IMG/VR virus record: IMGVR_UViG_3300007513_002695
Location: 1 to 59,176 of that record
Source: a virus
Length of the DNA stretch: 59,176 nucleotides
Direction: 5' to 3' (one strand)
Below, piece by piece: positions 25,637 to 34,750 of this stretch. The stretch's first letter is position 1. Every line of letters starts with the position of its first letter. Made by a program: the position numbers and the translations under genes. The notes under the pieces are model-generated. The model ran no database searches, was not told the origin of the DNA, and saw nothing but the letters and a program-made list of their open reading frames with translations.

Positions 25637-26575
25637 TTAGCACACCGGGTTAATATAATTCAAAATATGGGCAGAATTAAAATTAAGCCTAACTTGAACT
25701 GACTCCAGATCTGTCATAACACCCAGCCTATTAAAAATCTGGCTAGATAAATAGTAAATGAAATTTAAATCATTCTCCAATTTTTCCGTTACGTTTGTTG
25801 ATCTCATGACTGCATGAATATCAAGAATTTTATCTCTAGCTGTGGCATGAATCAAGGAGATACAGGAATCATTAGTATAAATAAACCTTCTAGAAGAAGC
25901 AGTCTGAACTAAATTATATTCATTTTTTCCAGATATCTCATCCTCTATCTTTTTCATCATTCCGTAAAATATAGATTCATAGTATTCTCTTTCTGAAGGG
26001 GTTTTTAGAATGGAACTATCTACATTTTCGAAACCTGTATCCTCAAAAAATCGGAGACTTATTCCTGTTGCCTCTCTTCTTGGGCTAGCCCTGGCTAGCA
26101 TAGAGATCTCTTCAGAAATTCTAGATAGAGAAATATTTTCCCTTGACTCAACCAAAGAAATCAAATAGTCTCTTGTTTTCTCGGGACTAGAAAGATAATG
26201 TGAAGGAACTATTCGGACATTTGGCATATCTAACAAGCTTCCACACTCTGCGGAAAAAGCATCATAAACATTTTTTAGGGAATCTATGTCATGAATCTCA
26301 TCACCTCTTTTACTAAACCTCTCCTGAATAATCTTCCACTCTGGGACAAGGATTATAAAGACATTGTTTAAATCGAAAATCTCTCTTTTATAATCTGATC
26401 TTATTCCGGGTAAATCTCTATTATACATTTTAGCGAAAATTCTTCTAGATATTTGGGATCTATCCATTAGATGCCATCTGTATCCTGTTGAATCATGCAC
26501 ATTTTTAATAAGGGTGGTTTTTCCCGAACAATCGGGACCTTCAACAAAAATGTTGTGTGCCGGAAGTTTAATCAT
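25637..26575 (-). CDS. Fusion of thymidylate-kinase-like P-loop domain and ThyA-like domain
   Basis: 312 residues. The N-terminus has VEGPDCSGKTTL (P-loop at 13-20) as in deoxynucleotide monophosphate kinases. The C-terminal 110 residues resemble the thymidylate synthase/hydroxymethylase fold: SSRRFIYTNDS, C238 placed 20 residues before the MRS motif (R258, S259), and NSAHILNYI at the end. In ThyA the catalytic Cys and the Arg of QRSCD are separated by the same 20 residues. The usual PCH is SCI here, so the His next to the Cys is lost. It may act on dUMP or dCMP, or only bind nucleotide. Confidence 0.7.
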   Translation of the reverse strand: MIKLPAHNIFVEGPDCSGKTTLIKNVHDSTGYRWHLMDRSQISRRIFAKMYNRDLPGIRSDYKREIFDLNNVFIILVPEWKIIQERFSKRGDEIHDIDSLKNVYDAFSAECGSLLDMPNVRIVPSHYLSSPEKTRDYLISLVESRENISLSRISEEISMLARASPRREATGISLRFFEDTGFENVDSSILKTPSEREYYESIFYGMMKKIEDEISGKNEYNLVQTASSRRFIYTNDSCISLIHATARDKILDIHAVMRSTNVTEKLENDLNFIYYLSSQIFNRLGVMTDLESVQVRLNFNSAHILNYINPVC

Positions 26576-26607
26576 TAATATATTCTACCTAGTCATATCA
26601 TTTTTTA

Positions 26608-29600
26608 TTAGATGTTTATCTGTCTCATTTTATATGATGAAGTGCTACATCCCCACGATTCTGTAGAGGCAACTTCAGCAAGCCAAATCGTATAGAGCTC
26701 AGGAATAATTTTAAACTTTGTCCACACTCTAAGCCACTTACTTTCTGAGTTATTGTCACAAACTCTCATCTTATAGAAAACTTTTCCATTCTTAGTCTCC
26801 TTTTCATGAATCTCTTGTATGCAAAACCATACCACATCTTTCATTTTTCCAGAAAGTGATGTAATAGGGTCTAGATCAGACTTTCTAATCCTCTCCATAA
26901 TTCTTGGAGGAAATACCAGTGACTCATCAGCTCCGGACATTAATTCAACACTCATCCCTATTTTAGCAGACCTTGACCAGTCCTTTACTGAATCTGTCTC
27001 TACTATTAGACTTGGAACATATTCATTGACATAGCCTTGCTGCTTCATCAATTTTTTATAAGCAGTCTTTGTCATGCCATACATTCCTTTCTTTAGTTGA
27101 TCATAATTTCCAACAATAATATCATATAACTGCCTATGATTAGAAATCTCTTTGCTCTGCATCTCTGACAGGCTTGAAAAAGCCTCTACCTTGCACAAAG
27201 AATCAAAACATGTCTTATTCATCTTAGAAGGTTTCCAGCCCCCTTCTTCGTTAAAAAGAACATCAGATAAGTCCCTATACGGCCTGTTAATCATAATTTC
27301 TTCTACGGCAGCATCACCGACGCCCTTAATTGCTGTAAGGGGAGGAACAAACCCTTCTCGATCTTCACTATACACCCAGACATCGGACGATGCATTGATG
27401 TCAGGTGGGAGAATTGTATATCCTAGTGATTTAATTTCTGATATAACTTTTCCGAATTTATTAGTACCATTCTGAGTCTGAAGGCATGTTGCTAGCCATT
27501 CCTTTTCATAGTAGGAGTGAAGCCATGCAGAGTAATAAGAATCAATGGCGTAAGACACAGCATGAGACTTGTTGAAGCCATACCCAGAAAAGAATTCAAT
27601 TGTCTCATATAGCTTCTCTGCCTTGGCTTGATCCATTCCAGATACCTCGACAGCACCGCTAACAAACTTCTTTCGAAGATCAATTCTCTCCTGAACTTTC
27701 GCTGCATTTGAATCAAGAGACTTCTTAACCAAAGTTTTTCTCATTTTATCAGATGCACCCTTGTCAAAGTTGGCGAGCTTCTGCGCCAAAAGCATGAACT
27801 GCTCCTGGAATGAAATAAATCCATATGTCTCGCTTAGAATCTCCTCAATAACAGGATGATCATATTTAATCGGATTTCCATCCTCAACAGACTTCTTAGC
27901 TCTCACATACTTCCGATGAACACCGGCTGCCAGGGGTCCGGGACGATAAATTGCAGTAATAGTTGCTAGCTCTTCAATGGTTCTAGGTTTAGCAGCCATG
28001 CAAAAATTTCTTGCACCCTGTTGGGTAAACTGAAACACTTGAACAAATCTTCCTCTGTGATAGACATGCTCCCAGACCCTCTGGTCATCCAGGTTGTTAT
28101 ATCTACAATTCATGTTATCATCAAAGAATTTATGAATATCGTCAAATGTAGGTGAAGGATTTCCTTGTTTTCTTAGAATTAGCCTAATACAATCTTCAAC
28201 CATTTTAAGAGTTGTCAGCCCTAAGAAATCAAACTTAAGAAAACCATTTGGCTCAAGGTGTCTAAAATTCATTCCTTCAGACCACGGCGTCTGTAACTCT
28301 CCTCGGACCTTAATCACTGGCATATATTTTTCAAGATCAGGGCAGATTAAAACACCGCCAGCATGTCTTCCAATTGATCTTGACTCCATAAATAGATTTT
28401 GAACATGCTCTCTTACTTTGGGATATTCATCCATGAACTCAACATACTTAGATGAATACCTCATACAATCTTCATGTGTAAGGACATACGTCGATCTTTC
28501 TTCGTGATCTCCCATTGCTTTGTGCATGACATCTTTTTCTAAAGTATTTGTCATCGAATTGACTTCACTAAAGTCAATCCCATAAAACTTTGAAACGTCT
28601 TTAATAAGAGATTTAAGCTTCAGTGTATTAAAGTTAGAAACGGGAACAACGGACTCTTCTCCAAAAAGTTGTCTTGAGGCATCGATTAATACATCCCTGT
28701 CTCCTGCATCAGTATCAATATCAGGCCACCCAGCCTTTGTTCGGTGGAGAAATCTTTCCCACAAGAGGCCGTATTTAATTGGATCTGTAGTCGTAATCCC
28801 CAGGAGATAATTTACCAAAGACCCGGCGCCAGATCCTCGACCTGGTCCGATAATAGTTTCCTTAGACGCAAGATCAAATACCTTTGTCATAGTCAAAAAG
28901 TAATTTTCAAACCCAAGGTATTTAATATCTTCAAGCTCCATTTTAGTTCTTTCAACATATTCTTGTTTTACATGTAGTCCCTCATCTATCAGTGATTGCC
29001 TGACTCTTTTTACAAGTTGATTAAAAGCAGAATTACCAGGTTCATCAAATGTTGGAAGCTTAGCCTCTTCATCAAACCAAACCTCATCACACTGATCCCA
29101 CGCAATATCGTGTGTCCTTTCAATAGCATCGCAAATTAATTGATCTTTACCTTGATAAAAGTCATAATCTGGAACGTGCTTTTTATATTCTTCCCACATT
29201 TGCTCTGCATTCTTGGGATAAAGTTCACACTTTAAATCTTCAAATGCAGGAAGTGAGGGCATGTCATCACCTCTTGCGCCCATTCTCCCGAGCTTTCGAT
29301 AAAGCTCACGAGCTTCCCACATGTCACGACTATAATAATGACTATCAGCAGTTGCAACAAGCGGAATCCCGGTTTTTTCATGCAGTGAGATAAGATGCTT
29401 ATTCGTCTTATGCTGCATCGATAGAGAATTAAACTGAATCTCAAGATTAAAGTTCTTCTCACCAACAGCATCTACGAATCTATCAGACATGTTTTCAAGA
29501 TCTCTAAGGATTTCTACATTAGATTTTCCAAGAGCCTCTCCCCTTGCGATCAAAGAAGCAGGATAGCCCCCGATACACGCTGTGCTTACAATCAATCCTT

Positions 29601-30174
29601 CTCCGTGAAGATTGAGCATATTGTAGTCAATTCTTGGAAACCTATAAAACCCGTCGGTATAAGACTTTTTAACTAGTGTAAAAAGATTCTGCAAGCCCTT
29701 CTGATTCTTGGCAAAAACTACAAGATGATAGCGTCGCTTCCAGTCGTTTTTTTCAAAGTCTGCCTTGGTCTCGTCTTCATCTTCAATTACAAGCCCACCG
29801 GAGATTTCATCCTCAGAATTAATATCTGTAGATTCCCTCGCCTTTTTCTCACTGCGAGCAGCGCGAACTTCTTCTCTATGTTTTTCATAAGAAATCCTCC
29901 ACTCAGAAAGCGAGGGAACAAAATAAAACTCTACACCGTAAAGCTGTCTATATTTTCTACCCTGCTTTTTAAGCTTTTTTGCATATGTATGCGCGTGTGC
30001 AAGACCGTTTCCATTTCCATGATCTGTTAAAGCCCAGGCATCCATCCCGTTGGATAGAACAAAATCAATATGTTGATTCGGATACCCCAAACCATCATAC
30101 GGAGATCCCGTCCCGCAATGTGCGTGCAACCCAACAAATCTTGACGGAATGATTAGCTTCCCATTTTTTGACAT
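26608..30174 (-). CDS. dnaE: DNA polymerase III alpha subunit (DnaE)
   Basis: 1188 residues, bacterial-type replicative polymerase. The PHP domain begins GLHAHCGTGSP (H17, H19) with LTDHGNGNG at 49-57. Residues 105-142 form an acidic charged insert. The C-family catalytic core has GPGRGSGAGSLVNY (443-456) and WPDIDTD (483-489), where D485 and D487 bind metal. Fingers and helix-hairpin-helix regions follow (SGYGFNKSHAVSYA, AIKGVGDAAVEEI). The C-terminus includes an OB-like part but is shorter than in E. coli. No beta-clamp or clamp-loader gene is in this window. Confidence 0.97.
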   Translation of the reverse strand: MSKNGKLIIPSRFVGLHAHCGTGSPYDGLGYPNQHIDFVLSNGMDAWALTDHGNGNGLAHAHTYAKKLKKQGRKYRQLYGVEFYFVPSLSEWRISYEKHREEVRAARSEKKARESTDINSEDEISGGLVIEDEDETKADFEKNDWKRRYHLVVFAKNQKGLQNLFTLVKKSYTDGFYRFPRIDYNMLNLHGEGLIVSTACIGGYPASLIARGEALGKSNVEILRDLENMSDRFVDAVGEKNFNLEIQFNSLSMQHKTNKHLISLHEKTGIPLVATADSHYYSRDMWEARELYRKLGRMGARGDDMPSLPAFEDLKCELYPKNAEQMWEEYKKHVPDYDFYQGKDQLICDAIERTHDIAWDQCDEVWFDEEAKLPTFDEPGNSAFNQLVKRVRQSLIDEGLHVKQEYVERTKMELEDIKYLGFENYFLTMTKVFDLASKETIIGPGRGSGAGSLVNYLLGITTTDPIKYGLLWERFLHRTKAGWPDIDTDAGDRDVLIDASRQLFGEESVVPVSNFNTLKLKSLIKDVSKFYGIDFSEVNSMTNTLEKDVMHKAMGDHEERSTYVLTHEDCMRYSSKYVEFMDEYPKVREHVQNLFMESRSIGRHAGGVLICPDLEKYMPVIKVRGELQTPWSEGMNFRHLEPNGFLKFDFLGLTTLKMVEDCIRLILRKQGNPSPTFDDIHKFFDDNMNCRYNNLDDQRVWEHVYHRGRFVQVFQFTQQGARNFCMAAKPRTIEELATITAIYRPGPLAAGVHRKYVRAKKSVEDGNPIKYDHPVIEEILSETYGFISFQEQFMLLAQKLANFDKGASDKMRKTLVKKSLDSNAAKVQERIDLRKKFVSGAVEVSGMDQAKAEKLYETIEFFSGYGFNKSHAVSYAIDSYYSAWLHSYYEKEWLATCLQTQNGTNKFGKVISEIKSLGYTILPPDINASSDVWVYSEDREGFVPPLTAIKGVGDAAVEEIMINRPYRDLSDVLFNEEGGWKPSKMNKTCFDSLCKVEAFSSLSEMQSKEISNHRQLYDIIVGNYDQLKKGMYGMTKTAYKKLMKQQGYVNEYVPSLIVETDSVKDWSRSAKIGMSVELMSGADESLVFPPRIMERIRKSDLDPITSLSGKMKDVVWFCIQEIHEKETKNGKVFYKMRVCDNNSESKWLRVWTKFKIIPELYTIWLAEVASTESWGCSTSSYKMRQINI

Positions 30175-30193
30175 ATCTTTATCCTCTATGAGA

Positions 30194-30199
30194 ATTATA
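30194..30199 (-). promoter_or_regulatory. Sigma-70 type -10 box upstream of dnaE
   Basis: A perfect TATAAT on the minus strand, 20 bases before the dnaE start, followed by AGAGGATAAAG as RBS. The -35 region at 16-18 bases is poor (TGTAAA-like). It suggests a promoter that resets transcription for dnaE. Confidence 0.5.
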
Positions 30200-30227
30200 C
30201 TATATAAAATTCACGTTTACACGAAGA

Positions 30228-30938
30228 TTATATCGTAATATCAGAAGAAGAATGACAATCTTTCTCAGGTACTGGGTCTCCATTTACGACATCAAACGTA
30301 TTGACGGAAAGACCTGGATATTCTTCTGAACAAAGCGTAAGAATTGCCCCTAAGTTTCTCTTAGAGTCATCATAGAAAAATATCTCTCGAGGGGAGTGAT
30401 CCTCAACATATTTTCTTACAATATTGAGCTTATCTTCGGGTTTACCCCCACTATCACCAACCGTGTGAACAGGTATATTTTTTAACCCTTTGCTCTCTAA
30501 AAAGTCAGATATATCTTTTCTATTTTGTTCTCCTGCCCTGGCAGTGACAATTGCAACTACACTAGACTCCGCTTCGCTTGCTTTCCTAATAAGATCAATT
30601 AAAGATTTTATTTCAACTGGATTAAGGACAGATTCAAAATTATCATAGTTAACAACGTCTTTTTCTCTTTGAGGAAAGGGCTTCTGTCTATAAATTTCAA
30701 AAGATTCTGAATCCATTGACTCAGTCTCCCCGACCTCTCCTGTGTCAGGATCGACGAATGTAACCTTCACTACATTATCTGTGTGGGCAAGTGTATCATC
30801 AAAATCAAAAAAATGAAGAGTAATATCGCCAGGGCGATATAAGCCTTCTTCTGAAAAAGGTGACTCAGAAACTAGTCTTATTAGTTCCTCTCTAATAATT
30901 TTCTCAATCAAGCTTCGGGATATTTTTGTTGATGCCAT
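30228..30938 (-). CDS. HAD-superfamily phosphatase with N-terminal tag
   Basis: 236 residues. The N-terminal 26 residues contain SRSLIEKIIREELIRL, the clearest form of the recurrent helix. The enzyme part begins with HFFDFDDTL (nucleophile D45, acid D47), later AIVTARAG (motif II) and FFYDDSKRN (motif IV). It resembles polynucleotide-kinase 3'-phosphatase or 5'-nucleotidase types of HAD enzyme, but the substrate is not evident. The tag suggests that it may be packaged in the virion. Confidence 0.85.
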   Translation of the reverse strand: MASTKISRSLIEKIIREELIRLVSESPFSEEGLYRPGDITLHFFDFDDTLAHTDNVVKVTFVDPDTGEVGETESMDSESFEIYRQKPFPQREKDVVNYDNFESVLNPVEIKSLIDLIRKASEAESSVVAIVTARAGEQNRKDISDFLESKGLKNIPVHTVGDSGGKPEDKLNIVRKYVEDHSPREIFFYDDSKRNLGAILTLCSEEYPGLSVNTFDVVNGDPVPEKDCHSSSDITI

Positions 30939-30952
30939 AAGGATAATTATTT

Positions 30953-31423
30953 CTATTTTGCGTGTTTATCAGCAATTGAAAACGAAGCCCACGAATTGGG
31001 CTTAATTTTATTTTCGAATCCGGCAGATTCAACATACCCTCTGATCGATTCACTAAAGCTAGACGTAGCAGCATGAGAAGTTGAAGGACTAACATCCAGA
31101 TGAACTTCTATTCCATCTAGACATAAGTCTCTAAACACACCGCCGACTGCTATCGATCTCTGCGTCTCATAAAAAATTCTGTGATATAGGGACCCAAATT
31201 TTTTAGATTTAATTTTATGCCTAGTAAAATAATATTTTCCACCAGACTGCATAGGAGCTCCGTGCAAGCAGATAACAGTTGCAAAAATAAAATTATCACC
31301 TGACCTGTGAGAATCTGTTCCTATAAATATTTTTCCACTCTTTCCGTGATGATGAACAACATCACATATTATATCATCAAATTCCGTAATGCTTCCATTT
31401 CCAGAAAACCACTGAGCGTTCAT
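30953..31423 (-). CDS. YkuK-like RNase H-fold protein (DUF458)
   Basis: I start at ATG 31423, with GGGAGG seven bases upstream; the longer frame starts TTG. Motifs: KIFIGTDSHRSGD, FATVICLHG, EVHLDVSPST and the C-terminal KPNSWASFSIADKHAK, matching the YkuK/DUF458 family, which has an RNase H-like fold with Asp residues in the first strand and near the end. The role is unknown; it could be a nuclease acting on structured RNA or DNA. Confidence 0.78.
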   Translation of the reverse strand: MNAQWFSGNGSITEFDDIICDVVHHHGKSGKIFIGTDSHRSGDNFIFATVICLHGAPMQSGGKYYFTRHKIKSKKFGSLYHRIFYETQRSIAVGGVFRDLCLDGIEVHLDVSPSTSHAATSSFSESIRGYVESAGFENKIKPNSWASFSIADKHAK

Positions 31424-31482
31424 CGAGAAACCTCCCGGCAAGCATACAAATAATTATGTAAAAAAATATTTAAATTTAAAAA

Positions 31483-31932
31483 CTACTCTATTTCCTGATC
31501 ATACGGTTCGAAAATTAAATCTCCCGACTCACACACTCTGTCTAAATAATCTGCAAGCTGAGAAAAAGTAGTGCAAACCTTGACACCGCTTCTTGCTAGC
31601 ATCAGGTTAAACTTTGCACCCTCAGGTAACCCTTGACAAAAATATACGATAGGAACCTCATTTGCATATGCATAGCCAGCCTCCCAAATTGTACCAATAT
31701 CCTTGTCACGAGTATTGACAATAAGGAAATCAGCAGTCTTGATATGATGAAGATTTCCATCAAACGTTGCATCCTGTGTTTCCTTTGGTGCATTCGGGGG
31801 ACAGACAAAGATTCTTCTTGGACTAGCAAGCTCAATCCACTCCCGCGAATCACAAATCTCCTCAAGTGTCGTTAGTTCTTCAGCTTGCGTCGGATTAAAC
31901 CATCCGGATGCAAGGTAAATTTTCTTAGTCAT
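31483..31932 (-). CDS. Nucleoside 2-deoxyribosyltransferase-like protein
   Basis: 149 residues. Opens with IYLASGWFNPTQ, then TADFLIVNT and DIGTIWEAGYAYA, the family's D...GT..E.G.A motif with the catalytic Glu in WEAGYA. These enzymes transfer 2-deoxyribose between bases, or hydrolyse dNMPs. It fits the salvage cluster, releasing or exchanging bases during nucleotide recycling. Confidence 0.87.
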   Translation of the reverse strand: MTKKIYLASGWFNPTQAEELTTLEEICDSREWIELASPRRIFVCPPNAPKETQDATFDGNLHHIKTADFLIVNTRDKDIGTIWEAGYAYANEVPIVYFCQGLPEGAKFNLMLARSGVKVCTTFSQLADYLDRVCESGDLIFEPYDQEIE

Positions 31933-31948
31933 TTTTCACTCCTTTAAA

Positions 31949-32152
31949 TCATTCCTCGTCTACGGGTCTAGACCTTTTATTTCTTGCGTCAGCGATTGCA
32001 CCAGTTTTAAAAGATGGTCGCGGAGCATCTCCCGAGCAATAAGCCAGCTCTTTCTCCAGGCCTGCTACTGAGATACCTTTTTTCTTAAACTTATCTATCT
32101 TATTAATCAACCTTCTCATATGTTGATTTTGTCTTTGAGCTTTTGATCCCAT
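31949..32152 (-). CDS. Small basic protein, 67 aa
   Basis: A basic, polar protein (RQNQHMRRLINKIDKFKKKG) with a tail KRSRPVDEE. It adjoins another small basic gene of similar composition directly upstream. Possible RNA- or DNA-binding peptide. No family recognised. Confidence 0.5.
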   Translation of the reverse strand: MGSKAQRQNQHMRRLINKIDKFKKKGISVAGLEKELAYCSGDAPRPSFKTGAIADARNKRSRPVDEE

Positions 32153-32401
32153 TTACTTTTTCCTATTTTTAGATACACGATCTTTTTTTCTTGATTTGTT
32201 TGAAGCGGATTTTTCTTCCAGTGCAGTAATTCGTGAAAGAAGTCGATCTCTTTCTTTCTTGGCACCTTGTCCACTTCCAAGCAAAGCATCTAGATGTTCT
32301 AGCTGTTGTTGGTCAGTTCTCTTATTACGCTCTTCACGTAACTCAGTAGCACGAACCCTTCTAGCTTCTCTTCTGTGCGCCATATTTTTCTTTCCAGCCA
32401 C
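32153..32401 (-). CDS. Small basic coiled-coil protein, 82 aa
   Basis: Very basic (AHRREARRVRATELREERNK) with a coiled-coil middle (LEHLDALLGSGQGAKKERDR) and a Lys/Arg tail (SRKKDRVSKNRKK). It lies one base from thyX. Charge suggests nucleic-acid binding. Function unknown. Confidence 0.5.
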   Translation of the reverse strand: MAGKKNMAHRREARRVRATELREERNKRTDQQQLEHLDALLGSGQGAKKERDRLLSRITALEEKSASNKSRKKDRVSKNRKK

Positions 32402-33376
32402 TTAATCTTCCTTGTATGATAACTCTAGAAGCCTTATCTCATCTAGAGTCTTATTCCAGTATTGTCTAAACTTGGTATTACCATCCTGCTCTTCTTCAGG
32501 CGGATTGATTCCGTTTAAGTCATATCGATGGGCCTGATAGATTGTATCATTGGGGTGATATTCAATATGATTATCACTGTCTGAGTCAGGCCAATAGAGG
32601 TTTGTTCCTGTCCCAGCCCTGACGTTCTTAATATAGTGCCATGCAGGGCTTGCGAGAGTATTTGTTCCAATAACAGCACTGGCCTCTGGAAGAACTTTAA
32701 TAATAGCGTGGGCCATCTTTGCTGCAATTAAGTTATCAACTGTGGGTTGAATTTGCTTATCAGATCTCTGCTTAACAAACCCGATAATATCTTTTAGATT
32801 AAATCGACCGTAATAAAAAGTTGATAGACATTTTGGAAGGATAGTTCTTGCATCCATCATAGAAATCTGCTTGGTATCGACCATGTCTGCGTAAAGCTGC
32901 TTAGCATCCTCAACGTGTCGTCGCCAGCGGCGGTAGAGCTCTGGGCTGTTCTCGACAGCACTTGGGACAAGGCAAGGCTCGTGATGAAGGAATCTATCAC
33001 CAGTGCACTGAGCGGCCCATGAACCTGCACGATGTCGAATGAGATGTGTAACAGTCTGAAGATCTATACCTGCAAACTTAAACGTAAAGCTAAAGATCTC
33101 CATCGGAGTGGGCAATGCCCTAAAGCAAAGGACATCTTCAAGATTCTCACTAAGCTCTGCCTGTGGGACACCTGTTGGATCTGTGACCTCTGGGGTGTCT
33201 GCCCAAGTTGCCTTAACGTATCTCCACGCAACGTCTCTCATTTGCTCAGCTGTGGGATGATCAACAAGCTCAACCTGTAATGCATCGAGATCATTGAGAA
33301 ATTCAGTCGTGGGTTCTTCATCAAACCTAAGGGACATAGGAAGATTAACGGGTTCTAAGTTTTTATTTTGTGGCAA
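32402..33376 (-). CDS. thyX: FAD-dependent thymidylate synthase (ThyX), divergent
   Basis: 324 residues, starting with TTG behind AAGGAG. It makes dTMP from dUMP using FAD and folate. The signature is HLIRHRAGSWAAQCTGDRFL (111-130): the RHR (114-116) and Ser119 are kept, but the usual NExSxRY end is altered. ARTILPKCL and FNLKDIIGFVKQRSDKQIQP correspond to the second conserved block (ARxxLP, NxxxxxxFxxxRxxxxAQ). It is longer than typical ThyX (about 220), with extra N- and C-terminal parts. Activity is likely but not certain. Confidence 0.87.
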   Translation of the reverse strand: MPQNKNLEPVNLPMSLRFDEEPTTEFLNDLDALQVELVDHPTAEQMRDVAWRYVKATWADTPEVTDPTGVPQAELSENLEDVLCFRALPTPMEIFSFTFKFAGIDLQTVTHLIRHRAGSWAAQCTGDRFLHHEPCLVPSAVENSPELYRRWRRHVEDAKQLYADMVDTKQISMMDARTILPKCLSTFYYGRFNLKDIIGFVKQRSDKQIQPTVDNLIAAKMAHAIIKVLPEASAVIGTNTLASPAWHYIKNVRAGTGTNLYWPDSDSDNHIEYHPNDTIYQAHRYDLNGINPPEEEQDGNTKFRQYWNKTLDEIRLLELSYKED

Positions 33377-34319
33377 TTTGAGTCTCCTTAAGATTGCGTA
33401 TTAGATTATAGACCAGTCTTGGATCTTTGTATAGTGTAACTTTTGAAATATTTTTTAATTCTTGGTTATAGCTTTTTACTGGAGAGAGGACTTCAACGCT
33501 GTGCTTGGCATATTCAGAAGCGTGCTTTGCTGAATCATCAATCGCGCAAACAACCCGATCTTCATCATAAAAATCCCTTTGAACAAGCCATCTAAACTTT
33601 TCAGGAGAAAAATCTAGATGGTGAAATTTTACACCGGCTTGTGATATCCAGTGAAAAGTATCATGCAAGCATGTGATATTATCTTTCGGTCTAGCTGTCA
33701 ATATTTGAATCCAAAACCCATCATCATAAAGCTTGTTAATAACATCGATCATCTCTCTATCGGGTCTAATGCTTCTGAGGCCGCCTGCTAGAATGAATTC
33801 TTGAAAAACACCCTCGGGTAAAAGTCCGGCTTCCTTTACTTCTTTTGTACTATAATACTCTGTAGAATTAGGGTCAGTAAAAACCCCCTTCTCATCTCTT
33901 AGCCAATCTGTAAAGTCCTCCCTAAAACAATTCAGAACATCGTCCATGTCAACTATAAGAACAGGCTGACCATTCCAAACGTTCTTTTCCATCTCATATC
34001 GTGTATGAAGATAGAGATCCTTGTTCCAAAAAGCATTTATAAAATCTTCTGTATCAAATCCCCACATATTTAATGTCGCAAGAAGGTACCTGAAAGTATC
34101 CACAGACTTATATAAAATCCTCTCTCTGTCAACCTCTCTCTTGACAAGCCTGTGGTCTTTAAAGTTAACAGAATTTGCAAGGTTTGTAACCTCGGCATGC
34201 AAAGCCAGGGCAAAAGACTTTGTCATCTCTTCACGGTCTTGATCAGAAAGATTCTCATTATTAAAAAATAAAGAAGAAAATTCTTTCTGTCGCTGAAACA
34301 TCTCGTCGATTATAGGCAA
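33363..34319 (-). CDS. Fusion of all-alpha NTP pyrophosphatase-like and HAD phosphatase domains
   Basis: 318 residues, starting at a TTG behind AAGGAG. Residues 1-112 resemble dimeric dUTPase/MazG-type all-alpha pyrophosphatases (MFQRQKEFSSLFF, LHAEVTNLANSVNF, YKSVDTFRYLLATLNMWGF, AFWNKDLYLHTRY), although the usual metal-binding EExxE set is weak. Residues 118-318 are a HAD phosphatase: VLIVDMDDVLN (D124, D126), IQILTARP and CAIDDS. Together they could take dUTP or a modified dNTP to the nucleoside. The paralogous single-domain gene lies directly upstream. Confidence 0.78.
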   Translation of the reverse strand: MPIIDEMFQRQKEFSSLFFNNENLSDQDREEMTKSFALALHAEVTNLANSVNFKDHRLVKREVDRERILYKSVDTFRYLLATLNMWGFDTEDFINAFWNKDLYLHTRYEMEKNVWNGQPVLIVDMDDVLNCFREDFTDWLRDEKGVFTDPNSTEYYSTKEVKEAGLLPEGVFQEFILAGGLRSIRPDREMIDVINKLYDDGFWIQILTARPKDNITCLHDTFHWISQAGVKFHHLDFSPEKFRWLVQRDFYDEDRVVCAIDDSAKHASEYAKHSVEVLSPVKSYNQELKNISKVTLYKDPRLVYNLIRNLKETQIATK

Positions 34320-34372
34320 TTTGATCTCCTTTCCATATTAAATTATAAAACATCTTTAAATGATTTTACAAT

Positions 34373-34750
34373 TTAATATCCTGATCGGACTCTCTCCCTT
34401 ATAACCCTATCTTTCTTTTCATAGGCGTCAAATAATTCTTCAGAAGAAACCCCGACGAGAACTAAAACAGATAAAAAATAATTAAAGGCATCAACTATTT
34501 CCTCTAGAAACTCTTCTCTATTAAACTCTGTTACCTCTGTTAGCCTATGTGGTTTCCAGTTTTTTAGATGCTGCAATGCTTCAAACATTTCCTCAACCCC
34601 TCGGAGCGCCATATCTCTAATATGCTGCTGCGATTCTTTGTCACCCAAATCCACGGGCCACGATGGTCCGATATCTGATTTTTTTTGCTTCAAGGTCTTC
34701 ATAAAGCTCTCCCTCAGGAAGAACATTGAATCAAGCCTGTCTTTACTCAT
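34373..34750 (-). CDS. Dimeric dUTPase/MazG-like all-alpha NTP pyrophosphatase
   Basis: 125 residues. RLDSMFFLRESFM, WPVDLGDKESQQHIRD, GVEEMFEALQHLKNW and EFLEEIVDAFNYFLSVLVLVG carry the helical EExxE...ExxD metal-site pattern. It likely hydrolyses dUTP or a similar dNTP, preventing uracil incorporation and feeding dUMP to ThyX. Its ATG overlaps the stop of the preceding gene. Confidence 0.85.
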   Translation of the reverse strand: MSKDRLDSMFFLRESFMKTLKQKKSDIGPSWPVDLGDKESQQHIRDMALRGVEEMFEALQHLKNWKPHRLTEVTEFNREEFLEEIVDAFNYFLSVLVLVGVSSEELFDAYEKKDRVIRERVRSGY

